This document shows, one piece after another, positions 55,704 through 64,000 of a stretch of 64,000 nt of DNA (positions within the stretch are counted from its first letter, which is position 1; each line of letters starts with the position of its first letter). This DNA is from Paenacidovorax monticola (GTDB lineage Bacteria; Pseudomonadota; Gammaproteobacteria; Burkholderiales; Burkholderiaceae_C). The stretch lies in contig NZ_CP060790.1 in assembly GCF_014489595.1 (NCBI RefSeq), forward strand, positions 868,001 to 932,000, read 5' to 3'. A program made the position numbers and the translations under genes. Under the pieces are notes generated by a model that worked only from the letters and a program-made list of their open reading frames with translations, did no database searches and had not been told where the DNA came from.

Positions 55704-56537
55704 TCAGTCGCGCAGCAGGTCGTTCAGGCTGGTCTTGGAGCGCGTCTGCGCATCCACGGTCTTCACGATGACGGCAGCGTAGGTGGCGTAGTCCTGGCCG
55801 CTCTTGGTCTTCTTGGGCAGGCTGCCGCTGATGACCACGCTGCCCGATGGCACGCGCCCGTAGCTGATCTTGCCGGTGTCGCGGTTGAAGATGGGGGTGC
55901 TCTGGCCGATGTACACGCCCATGCCCAGCACGGAGTTCTCTTCGACGATCACGCCTTCAACCACCTCGGAGCGCGCGCCGATGAAGCAGTTGTCCTCGAT
56001 GATGGTGGGGTTGGCTTGCAGGGGTTCCAGCACGCCGCCCAGGCCCACGCCACCCGACAGGTGCACGTTCTTGCCCACCTGTGCGCAGCTGCCCACAGTG
56101 GCCCAGGTGTCGACCATGGTGCCTTCGTCCACGTAGGCGCCGATGTTCACGTAGCTGGGCATCAGGATCGCGCCCTTGGCGATGAAGCTGCCGCGGCGGG
56201 CCACGGCCGGGGGCACCACGCGCACGCCGGTGGCGGCCATTTCATCGGCCGAGAGGTGGGCGAACTTGGTCTGCACCTTGTCGTAGAAGCCCAGGTCGCC
56301 GGCCTTGATGGACTCGTTGTCCTTGAGGCGGAACGACAGCAGCACGGCCTTCTTGATCCACTGGTGCACGGTCCACTGGCCCACGCCTTCGCGCGTGGCC
56401 ACGCGCAGCTTGCCGTTGTTGAGCTCGGCGATCACATGTTCGACGGCGTCGGCCACTTCCTTCGGAGCGGCCTTGGGCGAGATGCTGGCGCGGTTTTCCC
56501 AGGCGGCGTCGATGATCTGTTGCAGTTGTTGGGTCAT
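55704..56537 (-). CDS. dapD: 2,3,4,5-tetrahydropyridine-2,6-dicarboxylate N-succinyltransferase
   Basis: The 277-residue protein has an N-terminal helical domain ([20 protein letters not shown]) and a left-handed beta helix of hexapeptide repeats ([42 protein letters not shown]). The Asp and Glu of the active site appear in [11 protein letters not shown]. It succinylates tetrahydrodipicolinate. It lies 8 bases after dapC on the same strand. Confidence 0.97.
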   Translation of the reverse strand: MTQQLQQIIDAAWENRASISPKAAPKEVADAVEHVIAELNNGKLRVATREGVGQWTVHQWIKKAVLLSFRLKDNESIKAGDLGFYDKVQTKFAHLSADEMAATGVRVVPPAVARRGSFIAKGAILMPSYVNIGAYVDEGTMVDTWATVGSCAQVGKNVHLSGGVGLGGVLEPLQANPTIIEDNCFIGARSEVVEGVIVEENSVLGMGVYIGQSTPIFNRDTGKISYGRVPSGSVVISGSLPKKTKSGQDYATYAAVIVKTVDAQTRSKTSLNDLLRD

Positions 56538-56545
56538 TGGATGGC

Positions 56546-57751
56546 TCAGTTCTTATGGGATTGGATGAATTGCACGATGCGCGAGGCCGCCTCGACGCAT
56601 TCCTCGGTCTCGGCCACGAGGGCCATGCGCACGCGCTGGGCACCGGGGTTCACGCCCGCGGATTCACGCGCGAGGTAGCTGCCCGGCAGCACGGTGACAT
56701 TGTATTGAGCCAGCAGGGCGCGGGCGAACTCGGCATCGCTCATACCGAGGTGCTCCGGCACCTTGGCCCAGAGGTAGAAGCCCGCGTCGGGCAGGGCTAC
56801 CTCCATCACGGCGGCGAGCATGGGCGTTACCTGGGCGAACTTCTGGCGGTACAGCGCGCGGTTCTCGACCACATGCTGCTCGTCATTCCAGGCCGCGACG
56901 CTCGCGCCTTGCACGGTAGGGCCCATGGCGCTGCCATGGTAGGTGCGGTAGAGCAGAAAGGCCTTGATGAGCTGGGCATCGCCAGCGACGAAGCCGCTGC
57001 GCAGGCCCGGCACATTGCTGCGCTTGGACAGGCTCGTGAAGGCGATGAGGTTGCGGTAGTCGCTTCGTCCGAGCCGGGCCGCCGCCTCCAGGCCGCCCAG
57101 GGGGGGCTCGTCGCGGAAGTAGATCTCGCTGTAGCACTCGTCCGAGGCGATCACGAAGCCGTAGCGGTCGGACAGCGCAAAGAGCTTTTCCCACTCGGAC
57201 AGCGGCATCACGGCCCCCGTGGGATTGCCCGGCGAGCAGACGAACAGCAACTGCGCGTTCTGCCACACGGATTCGGGCACGCTGTCCCAGTCCACCGCGA
57301 AATTGCGCGCCGGGTCGCTGGGCGCGTAGTAGGGCGTGGCGCCTGCCAGCAGGGTGGCCCCCTCGTAGATTTGATAGAACGGGTTGGGGCAGACCACCAT
57401 GGCGCCTGGGCGCGTGGCATCGATCACGGTCTGGGCGAAGGCGAACAGCGCCTCGCGCGAGCCGTTGATGGGCAGTACCTGGGTGGCGGCATCGAGCGCC
57501 AGACCATAGCGCCGCTGCATCCAGGCGGCGCAGGCCTCGCGCAGGCGTGGCTCGCCGGCCGTGGCGGGGTAGCTGGCAAGGCCGCCCAGGCTCTGGGTCA
57601 GAGCCTCCTTGATGAAGGCGGGAGTGGGGTGGCGGGGCTCGCCCATGCCCAGGCTGATGGGGCTGTACTGGGCCGCAGGCGTCACCCCCGCGAAAAGCTG
57701 CCGCAGCCGCTCGAAGGGATAGGGCTGGAGTTTGGAGAGCAGGGGATTCAT
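56546..57751 (-). CDS. dapC: succinyldiaminopimelate transaminase
   Basis: The 401-residue PLP aminotransferase of fold type I has [37 protein letters not shown] and the PLP lysine in [17 protein letters not shown]. It belongs to the DapC class next to dapD and dapE. It makes N-succinyl-LL-diaminopimelate from the keto compound and glutamate, and is the first gene of the dap run. Confidence 0.94.
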   Translation of the reverse strand: MNPLLSKLQPYPFERLRQLFAGVTPAAQYSPISLGMGEPRHPTPAFIKEALTQSLGGLASYPATAGEPRLREACAAWMQRRYGLALDAATQVLPINGSREALFAFAQTVIDATRPGAMVVCPNPFYQIYEGATLLAGATPYYAPSDPARNFAVDWDSVPESVWQNAQLLFVCSPGNPTGAVMPLSEWEKLFALSDRYGFVIASDECYSEIYFRDEPPLGGLEAAARLGRSDYRNLIAFTSLSKRSNVPGLRSGFVAGDAQLIKAFLLYRTYHGSAMGPTVQGASVAAWNDEQHVVENRALYRQKFAQVTPMLAAVMEVALPDAGFYLWAKVPEHLGMSDAEFARALLAQYNVTVLPGSYLARESAGVNPGAQRVRMALVAETEECVEAASRIVQFIQSHKN

Positions 57752-57920
57752 GGCCCGCCATTATGTGGGAAGGGGGGCCGCCTGCCGGGTGCCGGGGGTG
57801 ATGCCCCGCGTTATGAATGTCTGAATGCCCTGGTTATTCCGGCCTTGTCAATCCGGCGTAAGAGGTTACAACTAGTATCAAAAGCATAAGACAAGACAAG
57901 TGCATCTGGAGACATCGACA

Positions 57921-59423
57921 ATGGCTGGATTCCTTCCTTTGCGGCCGGGGCTGTGGCTGATGCGGCGCCTGCGCCTGCCGGGCAAGCTCGGCCTGCTGGG
58001 CGCCGTGGCGCTGGCGGCCCTGGTGGCCACGGCCTGGGCCGAGGGGCCGGCATGGACCTGGGGCCTGATGGCGGCGGGAAGTCTGGCGGTGGCCTACCTG
58101 CTGGCCGCGCTGCATGTGAGCCAGTCGGAGGACCTGGCCCGTCTCCAGCGCACGATGGAGCAGACCACCAGCGGCGACCTGCGCGCGCGCGCCGCCCTGG
58201 CGGGGCATGACGAACTGGGCGAGATGTCCGCGCTGCTGGACCGCATGGTGCTCGCGCTCTCGGCCATGGTGGCCGACATCCGCAGCAACGCCGCCCTGGT
58301 GGCCCATGCGGGGCAGAGCCTCGCGGTGGACAACCGGGCTCTTGCCGAGCGCACCGAACAGCAGGCGGCCAACCTGGAGCAGACGGCGGCGAGCGTGGAG
58401 CAACTGTCGGCCACCGTGCAGAGCAACGCCCAGACGGCCCAGGGCGCCGATCAGCGCGCGGCCCAGGTGCGCGACGCCGCCGAAGCGGGAGCCGAGGCCA
58501 TGGCCCGGGCCGTGCAGTCCGTGGAAGCCATCCAGCAGAGTGCGCGCCGCATGAACGAGATCATCGGCGTGATCGACGGTATTGCCTTCCAGACGAACAT
58601 CCTCGCGCTGAACGCGGCCGTGGAGGCCGCACGCGCGGGCGAGCAGGGGCGCGGCTTCGCCGTCGTGGCGGCGGAGGTGCGTACGCTGGCCCAGCGCTCG
58701 GGGGAAGCCGCGCGCGAGATCCGCCAGCTCATCGGTACCTCGGTGCAGCAGGTCGAGACCAGTGCGGGCCTCATCCGCGCCGCTGGCGAAGGCATTGCCG
58801 GCATGGCCGGCGGCATCCGCACCGTGGCGGCCAACATGACGGAGATCTCCCACTCGGGCCAGGAGCAGAGCACGGGGCTTGCCGAGATCAGCACCGCCGT
58901 GCAGCAGCTCGACCAGATCACGCAGCGCAACGCGCAGATGGTGGGCAACGCCGTGCAGCAGGCCGAGGCGCTGGAGCACCGCGCGTCCACGCTGTCGAGC
59001 GCGGTGGCGGCCTTCCGGCTGCAGCAGGGCACGGCGGACGAGGCCGTGGCGCTGGTGGAGCGGGCCGTGGCGCTGCGCCGTCGCGCAGGCTCGCGCGACC
59101 AGTTCCTGCGCACCATCACCGACAAGAGCCAGCCGTTCCACGACCGCGACATGTACGTGTTCGCACTCGACGGCGACGGCACCTACCTGGCCTTTGGGGG
59201 TAACCCGGCCAAGGTGGGCACGCGCGTGCAGGACATTCCCGGCATTGCCGGCGACCGGCTGGTGCACGACATCCTGGCCCAGGCCCGGCGCGGGCCGGGC
59301 TGGGTGGAGTACGACATCACCAACCCCGCCACGGGCAAGGTGCAGACCAAGATGTCCTTTGTCCAGGGGCAGGACGACCTGGTGCTGGGCTGCGGGGTCT
59401 ACAAGTCGCTGGCGGCCGCCTAG
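57921..59423 (+). CDS. methyl-accepting chemotaxis protein with C-terminal Cache domain
   Basis: The 500-residue protein has two N-terminal membrane helices with almost no periplasmic loop (LGLLGAVALAALVATAW and WGLMAAGSLAVAYLLAAL), a HAMP-like linker and the signalling hairpin (MNEIIGVIDGIAFQTNILALNAAVEAARAGEQGRGFAVVAAEVRTLAQRS region). A C-terminal Cache-like domain follows (FLRTITDKSQPFHDRDMYVFALDGDGTYLAFGG), placed in the cytoplasm. The ligand is unknown. It is divergent from dapC and convergent with the ferredoxin gene. Confidence 0.93.
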   Translation: MAGFLPLRPGLWLMRRLRLPGKLGLLGAVALAALVATAWAEGPAWTWGLMAAGSLAVAYLLAALHVSQSEDLARLQRTMEQTTSGDLRARAALAGHDELGEMSALLDRMVLALSAMVADIRSNAALVAHAGQSLAVDNRALAERTEQQAANLEQTAASVEQLSATVQSNAQTAQGADQRAAQVRDAAEAGAEAMARAVQSVEAIQQSARRMNEIIGVIDGIAFQTNILALNAAVEAARAGEQGRGFAVVAAEVRTLAQRSGEAAREIRQLIGTSVQQVETSAGLIRAAGEGIAGMAGGIRTVAANMTEISHSGQEQSTGLAEISTAVQQLDQITQRNAQMVGNAVQQAEALEHRASTLSSAVAAFRLQQGTADEAVALVERAVALRRRAGSRDQFLRTITDKSQPFHDRDMYVFALDGDGTYLAFGGNPAKVGTRVQDIPGIAGDRLVHDILAQARRGPGWVEYDITNPATGKVQTKMSFVQGQDDLVLGCGVYKSLAAA

Positions 59424-59427
59424 GGAT

Positions 59428-60036
59428 CTATACCCGCCGCTGCCGCGCGCGCGCCAGGGCCGCGGCGATCACGGATGGCTTGGGGTCCGCGGTGGCGGTG
59501 CTTTCTGCCGCAGGCGTGGCCTCCTCGCGGGCCAGGCGTTGCTGGCGCGCGTGGTAGCGTTCGCGGGCGGTATCGGCCTGCACCGGGGACCAGGCGGCCC
59601 AGCCCGTGGCGCCCGGGCTGGCATCCTCCAGCCCGATGCAGTCCACGGGGCACACTGGAATGCACAGTTCGCAGCCCGTGCAGTGGGGCGCGATCACCGT
59701 GTGCATGAGCTTGTTGGCACCCAGGATGGCGTCCGTAGGACAGGCCTTGATGCACAGCGTGCAGCCGATGCACCAGGCCTCGTCGATCACGGCCACCGTG
59801 CGCGGCCCTTCCCGCCCGTTTCCCGAGTTGAGCGCCTGCACGGGCTGGCCCGTGATGGCAGCCAGCCGGGCAATGCCTTCGGCCCCGCCGGGCGGGCACT
59901 GGTTGATGGGAGCGCCTTCCGTGGCGATGGCGCGTGCGTAGGCCGCGCAATCGGGGTAGCCGCAGCGCGTGCACTGGGTCTGGGGCAGGGCGGCGTCGAT
60001 GCGGGCCGCCAGCCCCTGCAGGCCGGCGGACGCCAT
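59428..60036 (-). CDS. RnfB/RsxB-like ferredoxin protein
   Basis: The 202-residue protein has an N-terminal four-Cys Fe-S module (CTRCGYPDCAAYA, then CPPGG) and two 4Fe-4S ferredoxin motifs (CIGCTLCIKACP and CTGCELCIPVCP), the order seen in RnfB. The N-terminal membrane anchor of true RnfB is missing and no other rnf gene is nearby, so it is probably a soluble electron carrier. A TTG start at 60048 would overlap phaZ; ATG at 60036 is preferred. Confidence 0.85.
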   Translation of the reverse strand: MASAGLQGLAARIDAALPQTQCTRCGYPDCAAYARAIATEGAPINQCPPGGAEGIARLAAITGQPVQALNSGNGREGPRTVAVIDEAWCIGCTLCIKACPTDAILGANKLMHTVIAPHCTGCELCIPVCPVDCIGLEDASPGATGWAAWSPVQADTARERYHARQQRLAREEATPAAESTATADPKPSVIAAALARARQRRV

Positions 60037-60044
60037 GGGGCCGC

Positions 60045-61442
60045 TCAAGCCTTGCGGGGCGCGCGCCGCGCGCGCCGCGCGCGGGGCGCGGGGGCCGCCG
60101 TCACGGCGGGCTGTGCGCCGGCCTCCGCGGCCGCAGGCGATGCGGCGGCCTGCGTGGCCTTGCCGCGCGAGGACTGCGCGGGCTCATGGGCCTGGATGAA
60201 CTGGCGCACCTGCGGGTACACCATTTCGCGCCAGCGGCGGCCGCTGAAGATGCCGTAGTGGCCCGCGCCCTTGACCTCCAGGTGGTGCTGTTCAGCACCC
60301 TGGATGCCGGTGCACAGGTCGTGGGCGGCGCGGGTCTGGCCCGAGCCGGAGATGTCGTCCAGCTCGCCTTCCACCGTGAGCAGCGCGGAGCGGGTGATGT
60401 CCTGCGGGCGCACCAGCTCGATCCGGCCCTCGGGAGAACGCACTTCCCAGGTGCCGTGCACCAGCTTGTAGTCCTGGAATACGGTCTGGATGGTTTCCAG
60501 GTAGTAGTCCGCGTCCATGTCGAGCACGGCGTTGTATTCGTCGTAGAACTTGCGGTGCGCCTCGGCGCTCGCATCGTCGCCCTTGATGAGGTTCTTGAAG
60601 TAGTCGTAATGGCTCGATGCGTGGCGGTCGGGGTTCATGGCCACGAAGCCCGTGTGCTGCAGGAAGCCCGGGTACACGCGCCGGCCCGCGCCGGGGAAGT
60701 TGTCGGGCACGCGGTAGATCACGTTGTTCTCGAACCACTCGAAGCTGCGCTGCGTGGCGAGGTTGTTCACCGCGGTGGGCGATTTGCGTGCGTCGATAGG
60801 GCCGCCCATCATGGTCATGGTCAGCGGCGTGGTCTCGCCGCGGCTTGCCATGAGCGACACGGCCGCCAGCACAGGCACGGTGGGCTGGCACACGCTGACC
60901 ACGTGGCAGTTGCCGTAGATGCCTTGCAGGTGGCGGATGAACTCCTGCACGTAGTTCACGTAGTCGTCGAGGTGGAACTCCCCGTCGGCCAGCGGCACGA
61001 GGCGGGCGTTCTTCCAGTCGGTGATGTAGACCTTGTGGTCCTTGAGCATGGTGCGCACGGTGTCGCGCAGCAGCGTCGCGTAGTGGCCCGACAGCGGCGC
61101 CACGATGAGCACCACGGGCTGGCCCTTGAGCTTGGCGAGGGTGGCCGGGTCGTCCGAGAAGCGCTTGAAGCGGCGCAGTTCGCAGAAGGGCTTGTCAACC
61201 TCCACGCGCTCGTGGATGGCCACGCCCACGCCGTCCACATCCACGGTGGCGATGTCGAAGGCGGGTTTCTCGTAGTCCTTGCCCAGGCGGTAGAGCAGGT
61301 CGTAGCTGGCGGAGACGCGCTGCGCGAACGGGCTCTGGCTGAAGGGGGACAGCGGGTTGCTGTAGAGCTTGGCGGCCGCCTGGGCGAAGTCGGCGAACGG
61401 CTCCATGAGCGAGCGTTGGGTTTCGTAGATCTGGTACAGCAT
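60045..61442 (-). CDS. phaZ: intracellular polyhydroxyalkanoate depolymerase
   Basis: The 465-residue protein begins MLYQIYETQRSLMEPF and matches the short intracellular PHA depolymerases. The catalytic Cys185 lies in VVSVCQPTVPV, with APLSGHYATLLRDTV and a C-terminal GAGHYGIFSGRRWREMVYPQ segment. It mobilises PHB granules. The C-terminus ends in an Ala/Pro-rich, strongly basic tail (RARRARRAPRKA). It is followed directly by the ferredoxin gene. The ATG at 61442 excludes an unsupported extension. Confidence 0.93.
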   Translation of the reverse strand: MLYQIYETQRSLMEPFADFAQAAAKLYSNPLSPFSQSPFAQRVSASYDLLYRLGKDYEKPAFDIATVDVDGVGVAIHERVEVDKPFCELRRFKRFSDDPATLAKLKGQPVVLIVAPLSGHYATLLRDTVRTMLKDHKVYITDWKNARLVPLADGEFHLDDYVNYVQEFIRHLQGIYGNCHVVSVCQPTVPVLAAVSLMASRGETTPLTMTMMGGPIDARKSPTAVNNLATQRSFEWFENNVIYRVPDNFPGAGRRVYPGFLQHTGFVAMNPDRHASSHYDYFKNLIKGDDASAEAHRKFYDEYNAVLDMDADYYLETIQTVFQDYKLVHGTWEVRSPEGRIELVRPQDITRSALLTVEGELDDISGSGQTRAAHDLCTGIQGAEQHHLEVKGAGHYGIFSGRRWREMVYPQVRQFIQAHEPAQSSRGKATQAAASPAAAEAGAQPAVTAAPAPRARRARRAPRKA

Positions 61443-61629
61443 GGGGCGAAACTCCGTTATGTTGCGATGCAATATAGCAGGAGCCTGCAGCGGTTGAATG
61501 GAGTAAAACCACCAACATCGAGTCACATAGGTGACACCGTCAGCCGCCTGTCAGGGGCGGGCGATGCGGGGGGGCGATTCTTCAAAATTGAGAGCGGTAA
61601 AGCCAATACAGTAAAGCTCGCAACGGCAT

Positions 61630-62691
61630 TCAGGCCGGGTTTTCGGCCAGCCAGGCCTCGAAGGCGTCCCGCGCCACGGGACGCAGCGCGGGCCGGAACG
61701 CCTGCCGGTCACTCAGGTACAGGCAGTGCCGCATCACGGTGTAGGGGTTGAAGCTGGTTTCAGGGTTGAGCTCCTCGAAGTGCTGCTTGTAGCGCTTCAC
61801 GGTGCCCAGGGTCTCGCGCATCAGGGTGTTGAAGCGCGAGCGAGTGATCGAGGGCGACCAGCCCGCGATGTCGTCCACGAACTGTTCCACCTTGTGGGCC
61901 TCGAACTCGAAATCCTTGAAGAAGTGGTGGGCGATCTTGAGGAACGTGAACGCGTTGAGCTCGCTGCCCGGGCTGGCGGGCCTTTCGGCCTGCTGGGGCG
62001 TTTCCGCCGTTTCCGCGGTCTCGTCGGGGGCCTGCAGCAGCTCCGCATCGGTGGCGTCGCGGATCTGCCGGAATTCGCGGTCGGCCAGTTCGAACAGGGC
62101 CGACAGCACGTTGATGCGCCGGCGCAGCGGCGCCGCAATGGCCTTCTTGTAGCGGATCTTGTGGTCCAGCACGCTCCAGGCGTCCTGGATGATGGTGCGC
62201 ACCTGCAGCTCGAAGGGCAGGTCGGCGTGCGGTGCGTGCTCGGGCAGGGTGCGCAGGGCGGCGTTCAGCCGCAGATCCAGGTGCAGCCCCTTGTAGCCGA
62301 AGGAGGCTTCCGTCCCCTCCAGCGCGGCCACCTTGTCGGTCACGTCCATCACGTCGAAATGGCTGCGCACGGCATCGGCCACGCGCTCGAGCTCGTCCTC
62401 GTACAGGCAGACCACGCGCACGCCGATGAGGTCGGTGATGTAGGGGCGGATTTCGTAGGGCGTGCCGCTCGCCTCCAGCGCGGGGCGGTACTTGCGCGAG
62501 AACTTGCGGATGCATTCGTCACGGTCCTTGACGCGCCCCTCGACCTTGGAGGCTTCGATAAAGCGCGCACGCTCCACGATGGCGGACAGCAGGTCCACGA
62601 AGGTCGCGCAGGCCTGCTCCAGCCGGGGCAGTTGCTGGTCGTAGAAGGCCTGGAACTGGGCCTCCTCAAGGTCGAAATCGAGCGATGGCAT
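61630..62691 (-). CDS. RelA/SpoT synthetase-domain protein (GTP pyrophosphokinase-like)
   Basis: The 353-residue protein has a (p)ppGpp synthetase domain: RVKDRDECIRKFSRKYR (ATP-binding R..K..S..K), DLIGVRVVCLYEDEL, GYKGLHLDLRLN and FELQVRTIIQDAWSVLDHKIRYK. It has no HD hydrolase domain and no TGS/ACT domains, so it resembles small alarmone synthetases but with a longer helical C-terminus. It is divergent from the right-edge CHASE gene. Confidence 0.86.
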   Translation of the reverse strand: MPSLDFDLEEAQFQAFYDQQLPRLEQACATFVDLLSAIVERARFIEASKVEGRVKDRDECIRKFSRKYRPALEASGTPYEIRPYITDLIGVRVVCLYEDELERVADAVRSHFDVMDVTDKVAALEGTEASFGYKGLHLDLRLNAALRTLPEHAPHADLPFELQVRTIIQDAWSVLDHKIRYKKAIAAPLRRRINVLSALFELADREFRQIRDATDAELLQAPDETAETAETPQQAERPASPGSELNAFTFLKIAHHFFKDFEFEAHKVEQFVDDIAGWSPSITRSRFNTLMRETLGTVKRYKQHFEELNPETSFNPYTVMRHCLYLSDRQAFRPALRPVARDAFEAWLAENPA

Positions 62692-62788
62692 GCAAAAGTT
62701 GTCGGGGCGGCAGGAATATGGGCATACCAGTATCGCGCAGTGGGAATCCCTTGTTGATAATGGCACCACGCTGGCGGCATTTACTCCT

Positions 62789-64000
62789 ATGGCCGGCTGT
62801 CGCAGTGCCTCTTTCATGAACCCAAGCACCCCGCCGTACGCCCTGGCCAGCGCCCCGCGCGGCTGGCGGCCCCACGTGCTGGTGGCGCCACTGCTCACGG
62901 CGGCCCTGCTGGGGCTGACGTTCCTTTACTGGCAGGGCGAGAGCGCGGCCGCCCGGGAGCGCCAGCGCCGCAGCTTCGACCGGGCCGCGGAGCAGATCTC
63001 CTCGAACCTGAAGGACCGCATGGCCGCCTACGAGGTGGTGCTGCGCGGCCTCAAGGGCTATTTCGATGGGTCCGAGGCCGTGAGCCGTACGGAATTCCAT
63101 GCCTATGTGGAGGCTCTGCGCCTGCGGGAGACGCGCCCGGGCCTGCAGAACGTCTCGCTGATCTCCTGGGTGCCCTGGGGGCAACTGTCGGCGCACGAGG
63201 AAGACGTACGTGGCAAAGGCTACGCGGACTACCGGGTGCAGCCCGGTGGCGTGCGGGGGTTCTATGCGCCCGTGACCCATATCGAGCCCCAGGACGGCGA
63301 CAACCTCAAGGCAATGGGGTTCGACGTGGCCACCGTTCCCGCTGCGCGCGAGGCGCTGGTGCGGGCCGCCGAGACGGGCCGGCTGGTGCTCAGCAGCCGC
63401 CTGACGCTGGTGCAGGACGTGGGTACCGAGCGCGCGGGCGACGCGGCCCTGGTCATGTACATGCCGCTGTATGCCCAGGGCTCCGAAGGGGCGGGAGGCG
63501 CCAGGGCGAGCTGCGTGGCTGGGTCAGTGCGCCGTTCCGGATCAAGGACATCGTGCGCGGGCTGGCGCGCGAGTTCGACCCGGACATCGCGCTGACGATC
63601 TATGACGGCGCCGAAGCCGACGAGGCGCGGCGCCTGTTCTCCATGGCGCAGGACCTGGGCATGCCCGCGCCCGCGGCGGGCGCGATGCGTGCGACGCGGC
63701 AGTTCGAACTCGGCGGCCGCGTCTGGACGCTGACCATGTCCCCGCTGCAGGCCTTCGAAGCGCGCGTGGACAACCGCCAGGGCGATCTGCTGGCCCTGAT
63801 GGGCGTGGTGCTGAGCCTGGCGGCGGGTTGGCTGGTGTGGATGCTGATGACCGCGCGCGACCGCGCCGAGGACGTGGCCCAGCGCATGACGCAGGAGCTG
63901 CGCGGCGCACGCGACGACCTCGACAGCACGCTCAGCGCCATCCCCGACCTGCTGTTCGAGATCTCGCTGGACGAGCGCATGCTGCGCTACCGCTCGTCGC
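62789..64000 (+). CDS. CHASE-domain sensor protein (partial at right edge, frameshifted)
   Basis: After a membrane helix (HVLVAPLLTAALLGLTFLYW) the protein has a CHASE domain (LKGYFDGSEAVSRTEFHAYVEAL, VSLISWVPWGQL, GFDVATVPAAREAL). The frame breaks near 63508 in a run of G; one more base restores GELRGWVSAPFRIKDIVRGLAREFDPD and a second helix (LLALMGVVLSLAAGWLVWMLM). It then remains open into a PAS-like start (LDSTLSAIPDLLFEISLDERML) at the window end. It is probably a GGDEF/EAL or histidine-kinase-type sensor. Starts at 62789 or 62816 are both possible. Confidence 0.78.

Noticed and set aside
60051-60100. CGCGC-rich tract near the phaZ end as a structural element
   Set aside because: It codes the basic Arg/Ala C-terminal tail in frame with PhaZ, which explains the simple composition.

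Overview
This window is high-GC bacterial chromosome. Its gene content and order (smc-zipA-ligA, a dapC-dapD-pilU-dapE-prmB run, phaC-phaA-phaB, a methylcitrate cluster with acnD and prpF, a divergent metE/metR pair) point to a betaproteobacterium of the Comamonadaceae, close to Acidovorax or Alicycliphilus. Genus is inferred from gene content only. I saw no rRNA, tRNA, CRISPR array or insertion sequence.

Layout. 1-3.7 kb: a tightly overlapping minus-strand operon coding, in order of transcription, a secreted collagen-like protein, an Asp/Asn-beta-hydroxylase-fold dioxygenase, a sulfotransferase-like protein and a Tat-exported periplasmic binding protein that runs off the left edge. A 40-codon ORF precedes it and a LysR gene is divergent. 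This is the most unusual locus here and reads as a candidate system for hydroxylating and sulfating a bacterial collagen. 4.9-8.3 kb: metE and its activator metR. 8.5-16 kb: a carboxypeptidase G2-like M20 peptidase, an ABC exporter, an EthD-like protein, a TauE/SafE permease, a LysR regulator, a CopD-like membrane protein and a PAS-GAF-GGDEF protein. 16-24.4 kb: propionate (2-methylcitrate) catabolism: a PEP-mutase-family lyase, prpF, acnD, a GNAT gene, prpC, a hot-dog thioesterase, and a divergent XRE/ScfR-type regulator with an operator-like repeat region. 24.6-28.1 kb: a CHASE-PAS-GGDEF-EAL protein and YnfA. 28.3-35.1 kb: smc, zipA, ligA. 35.1-43 kb: a PheC-like exported protein, a large Cache/CheW-type protein, a NUDIX hydrolase, a DUF2242 lipoprotein, fumarylpyruvate hydrolase and maleylpyruvate isomerase-type genes with a MarR regulator, pgeF, and a small membrane protein. 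43.2-47.2 kb: phaC, phaA, phaB with two clear terminators. 47.2-49.5 kb: a 24-codon ORF and a YheS-like ABC-F gene. 49.6-52.4 kb: an AT-richer three-gene island (DUF2142, an EamA/ArnE-like small flippase, a polyprenyl-phosphate glycosyltransferase) resembling a gtr-type glycan-modification operon. 52.4-57.8 kb: prmB, dapE, pilU, dapD, dapC. 57.9-64 kb: an MCP with a C-terminal Cache domain, an RnfB-like ferredoxin, an intracellular PHA depolymerase, a RelA/SpoT synthetase-domain protein, and a CHASE protein that runs off the right edge.

Metabolic theme: PHB synthesis (phaCAB), PHB mobilisation (phaZ) and propionyl-CoA disposal (prp) lie within 45 kb, next to several c-di-GMP and chemosensory proteins.

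Quality warning: seven genes (prpF, the GGDEF/EAL gene, the Cache/CheW gene three times, the NUDIX gene, pgeF, phaC twice, the right-edge CHASE gene) are interrupted by ten apparent single-base losses, nearly all in runs of C or G. Both sides of each break code for the same conserved protein. This looks like homopolymer sequencing error rather than biology, and the affected genes are described as repaired products.
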